From Nectonema munidae (taxonomy: Eukaryota > Nematomorpha > Nectonematoida > Nectonematidae): a stretch of 64,000 bases of DNA. The stretch lies in NCBI GenBank assembly GCA_030549495.1, contig JAUIRK010001056.1, positions 1,107,501-1,171,500 of the forward strand, written 5' to 3'. How positions within the stretch are numbered: the stretch's first letter is position 1; the number at the start of each line of letters is the position of its first letter. Below the pieces are notes generated by a model. It was not told the origin of the DNA, did not search any database, and saw only the letters and a list, made by a program, of their open reading frames with translations. A program made the position numbers and the translations under genes. Positions 60,429 through 64,000 of the stretch are shown piece by piece.

Positions 60429-62408
60429 TTATTCTCCTCTCTCTAGACATTTTATTTTATGGACAATTCGCTCGGTTATTTTCATAAGACATTTTGTCTC
60501 ATGGACAATTCTAAAAAATTAAGAGATAAATTGATTAATTTGAAATAATTTAATAGAGATAATAAACAAGAATATAAAATTTTTTAATAATTTTACACAT
60601 ATAATAAACAAAGATGGATGAAACTAATAGCCTATGAGACAATTTGTCAGGGTAAATTGTTTATGGGGCGAAATGTCTGTCGACCGTTATTTAAATAATT
60701 TTTTAATAGGGGCTAGCTACTTAAACGTTGGCTTTTGCTGCTTATAAAAACTTGAAAATATCAAATAAACTCTAATTCTTTATGCCTCATATTATTTTGA
60801 AATTATTCTGAGAACAGACGGTTCCATTTTAAAATAGTGAAAATTGCTTTATTAGTTTATTTTGTTTCCTTTCTCTCTTATGTTAATTATGTAGCAAATT
60901 TTTCAATTTTAAGTAAAAGGTAAGGTACAGCGGGTGTATTTTTGTTGACAAGGCACTGATGTACCGCTTATGTCAAACTATGAACAAATTCGTATCGATG
61001 AGAAATCGAATCCAGAGGCTTCCGTGCTATGTCCATCATCTCAACCAACCTGCCATGCCACCCATAGAGTATGCTGTAGGTGTAGGGGATACGTCAAATT
61101 AGTTTTCAAAAAACTTAAGTTATGCTCTAAAAATTTTTAGTTTTTTTTAAGCTCTATAACTTTTTCTGATAGACTTTTTTTCTTTAAAAGTTATTATAAA
61201 AGGCAAATCATTGCAAAATGTTAACAGTTATTTTACTTTTTGTAGCTTGTATCAATTTAGCTTTTAAACTATTTTTGAATGATGCTGAGTAAAATGAAAT
61301 AATGCGATCTGAATTTTTTGTTTTATTTTTGTTTGCACAATTATAACTTCGTTTTATACCCTTGCCCCTGAATCCATTACATTTTTTCATATAAACATCG
61401 CAGGGTGTCTAGTAGACTCTTTGCCTTTAGACTACATTCACTCATATAAAACTATCCAACCTTCAGTTATTTGTTTTCTCTATGAATCAAATATCCTTTC
61501 ATCAATTCCTCTAATGTGCCTGGTAGACTACTTCATTTTTCAAATGAAAAGCCTATTCCACCCCCTAACAATTTTGGATTTTTTTAATCTAGTGTATATT
61601 CGATGGTTGTAGGTAAAAATGCCCCCAATTAAAAAGTAGGAAAAAATGCCCCCTAATTTTTGATTTTCATGATTTTTTTAATTATATAAATATTTTTATT
61701 TGGTACCACGAAAGGCTAAATTTCTAAAATTTCTTAATCTATAGAGTTTTTTTCTTTATAAAGTTCTTGAAAACAATAGCAAAGGTGCAGATTTGTGGGA
61801 ATGTGTTCTTAAAATCAGTTAAAACACAAATTATATTTAGAAAGTGTTCTGATACACACAAAGTCCAAAAATATTTGCTGTTTTATAATTTTTTTTTGTA
61901 TTTAAAAAATTTTCCTATGCTGAGTTTTTTAGTTTACTTTAATTAAATTTTAAATGTTTTAGATGAAAAGTTAGCTTTTTGTTTTTTTTACAAAAAATCT
62001 TTATTTGACATATCTTTTTTAGAAAAAAAAATTTTTTAATTTTAATTAATAATTTTTTGAAATTTTTTGTGTTGGGCCATTTTTACCTAATTTTAAATTG
62101 GGGCATTTTATTCGGTTGCATTTTTACTGGGGGTTCCTACTTTTTAATTGAGGCATTTTTTCTAGGCACCATATTCGATATGCAAATTTAATTAAAATAT
62201 TTTCGCTGGAAGTATAGTATTTAAATTCACCAAATTTGTAAAAAAAATATAAAGTAGTTTTATAAATTTAGGTATGCGCTGAATACACTCTATTTTAAAC
62301 TATTGCTTGAATATTTGGTCTCCCGTGGTATTTCCAGACCACTAATTTTGAAAATTGCAACAAAAAAATTTCGCCCCCCCCATATAATTTTGAGGATGTG
62401 CGCCCCTG
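60429..62408 (-). mobile_element. Long non-coding repeat, copy C
   Basis: Inverted relative to copy A and collinear with it. It starts in the small element equivalent to 11405-11724, then the TTATAAGCAGC block, the SINE (60912-61066), the ACTCATATAAAACTATCCAA block and the CACAAATCTGCACC block. Beyond 61779 it runs into a tandem array. Confidence 0.85.
60912..61066 (-). mobile_element. tRNA-derived SINE (in copy C)
   Basis: Reverse complement of the SINE at 11045 with the same flanks. It includes the B box as GAAATCGAATCC on the plus strand, so one base of the consensus is changed. Confidence 0.8.
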
Positions 62409-64000
62409 GAGCAAAGGTGCAGATTTGTGGGAATGTGTTCTTAAAATCAGTTAAAATACAAATTATATTTAGAAAGTGTTCTGATACACACAAAGTCCAA
62501 AAATATTTGCTGTTTTATAAAAAAATTTTTTGTATTTAAAAAATTGTCGTATGCTGAATTTTTTAGTTTACTTTAATTAAATTTTAAATGTTTTAGATGA
62601 AAAGTTAACTTTTTTTTTTACAAAAAATCTTTATTTACATATCTTTTTTTAAAATTTTAATTAATAATTTTTTGAAATTTTTTGTGTTGGGGCATTTTTT
62701 CCTAATTTTAAATTGGGGCATTTTTACTGGGGGCATTTTTTCCTACTTTTTAATTGGGGGCATTTTTTTCTGCCAGACCACTAATATTGCATATTTGATA
62801 TGCAAATTTAATTAAAATATTTTCGCTGGAAGTATAGTATTTAAATTCACCAATTTTGTAAAAAAATATAAAGTAGTCTTATAAATTTAGGACTTTAGGT
62901 ATGCGCTGAATAATCTCTATTTTAAAGGATTGCTTGAATATTTGGTCTCACGTGGTATTTCCAGACCACTAATTTTGAAAATTGCAACAAAAAAATTTCG
63001 CCCCCCCCCCCAATAATTTTAAGGATGTGCGCCCCTGGAGCAAAGGTGCAGATTTGTGGGAATGTGTTCTTAAAATCAGTTAAAATACAAATTATATTTA
63101 GAAAGTGTTCTGATACACACAAAGTCCAAAAATATTTGCTGTTTTATAAAAAAATTTTTTGTATTTAAAAAATTGTCGTATGCTGAATTTTTTAGTTTAC
63201 TTTAATTAAATTTTAAATGTTTTAGATGAAAAGTTGACATTTTGTTTTTTTACAAAATTTTTTTATTTGACATATCTTTTTTGAAAAAAAATTTTTTTAA
63301 TTTTAATTAATAATTTTTGAAATTTTTTGTGTTGGGCATTTTTTACCTAATTTTAAATTGGGGCATTTTATTCGGTTGCATTTTACTGGGGGTTCCTACT
63401 TTTTAATTGAGGCATTTTTTCTGGGCACCATATTCGATATGCAAATTTAATTAAAATATTTTCGTTTGAAGTATAGTATTTAAATTCACCAATTTTGTAA
63501 AAAAAATATAAAGTAGTCTTATAAATTTAGGACTTTAGGTATGCGCTGAATAATCTCTATTTTAAACTATTGCTTGAATATTTGGTCTCCCGTGGTATTT
63601 CCAGACCACTAATTTTGAAAATTGCAACAAAAAAATTTCGCCCCCCCCCCAATAATTTTGAGGATGTGCGCCCCTGGAGCAAAGGTGCAGATTTGTGGGA
63701 ATGTGTTCTTAAAATCAGTTAAAATACAAATTATATTTAGAAAGTGTTCTGATACACACAAAGTCCAAAAATATTTGCTGTTTTATAAAAAAATTTTTTG
63801 TATTTAAAAAATTGTCGTATGCTGAATTTTTCAGTTTACTTTAATTAAATTTTAAATGTTTTAGATGAAAAGTTAACTTTTTTTTTTACAAAAAATCTTT
63901 ATTTACATATCTTTTTTTAAAATTTTAATTAATAATTTTTTGAAATTTTTTGTGTTGGGGCATTTTTTCCTAATTTTAAATTGGGGCATTTTTACTGGGG
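61779..64000. repeat. Tandem array, unit about 630 bp, three and a half copies, continues past the window
   Basis: GCAAAGGTGCAGATTTGTGG begins units near 61779, 62409, 63039 and 63678. Each unit holds AAATATTTGCTGTTTTATAA, several GGGGCATTTTT blocks, TTCCAGACCACTAATTTTG and a C run before GATGTGCGCCCCTGGAG. Copy A has one such unit only. Open frames in the units repeat with them and are not genes. Confidence 0.92.

Noticed and set aside
62303-63807. Repeated ~60-80-codon frames, CAPGAKVQICGN type, on both strands
   Set aside because: They recur with each unit of the 630-bp array and cross unit junctions; they are repeat by-products.

Overview
The window is AT-rich animal nuclear DNA from an invertebrate. 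It has spliced genes with very short (53-80 nt) and very long introns, and a dense layer of DNA transposons, LINE and tRNA-derived SINE debris. The mix (hAT, Tigger, piggyBac-like, MULE, RTE/Jockey-like LINEs, and a fossil of a borna/nyami-like virus gene) would suit an arthropod, perhaps a crustacean such as a copepod. Nothing in the sequence proves the species.

The main feature is one host gene on the minus strand: a type I diacylglycerol kinase (DGK alpha/beta/gamma class). I traced it by hand through 22 coding exons from an ATG at 59941 to a stop at 12888. All splice sites are GT/AG, all phases agree, and the total is 2655 nt (884 codons). The domain order is canonical: recoverin-like N-terminal domain, two intact EF hands, two C1 zinc fingers, a Ser/Lys-rich linker, the catalytic domain with GGDGT, and the accessory domain ending near MQVDGEPW. 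As read, the last ~70 codons run through the antisense strand of a LINE 3' end and begin with a run of five histidines.

Layout. 0-3.1 kb: a possible coding exon, a MULE-type transposase fragment and a Jockey-like LINE ORF1 with three zinc knuckles, all on minus. 3.1-6.3 kb: two decayed tandem arrays with ~150-bp units. 8.4-9.5 kb: a broken endogenous copy of a bornavirus/nyamivirus-like nucleoprotein gene. 9.8-12.6 kb: a long non-coding repeat (copy A) carrying a SINE and two small inverted-repeat elements. 12.9-59.9 kb: the DGK gene, with its introns filled by transposons (several with exact target-site duplications) and a second copy (B) of the long repeat at 30.7-32.5 kb. 60.4-64 kb: a third copy (C), inverted relative to A and running into a ~630-bp tandem array that continues past the window edge.

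The DGK protein would convert diacylglycerol to phosphatidic acid under calcium control. Everything else is transposon, repeat or fossil DNA. The most useful leads are the LINE-derived DGK tail, the viral nucleoprotein fossil, the inverted repeats flanking DGK exons 16-18, and the nested history of the A/B/C repeat family.
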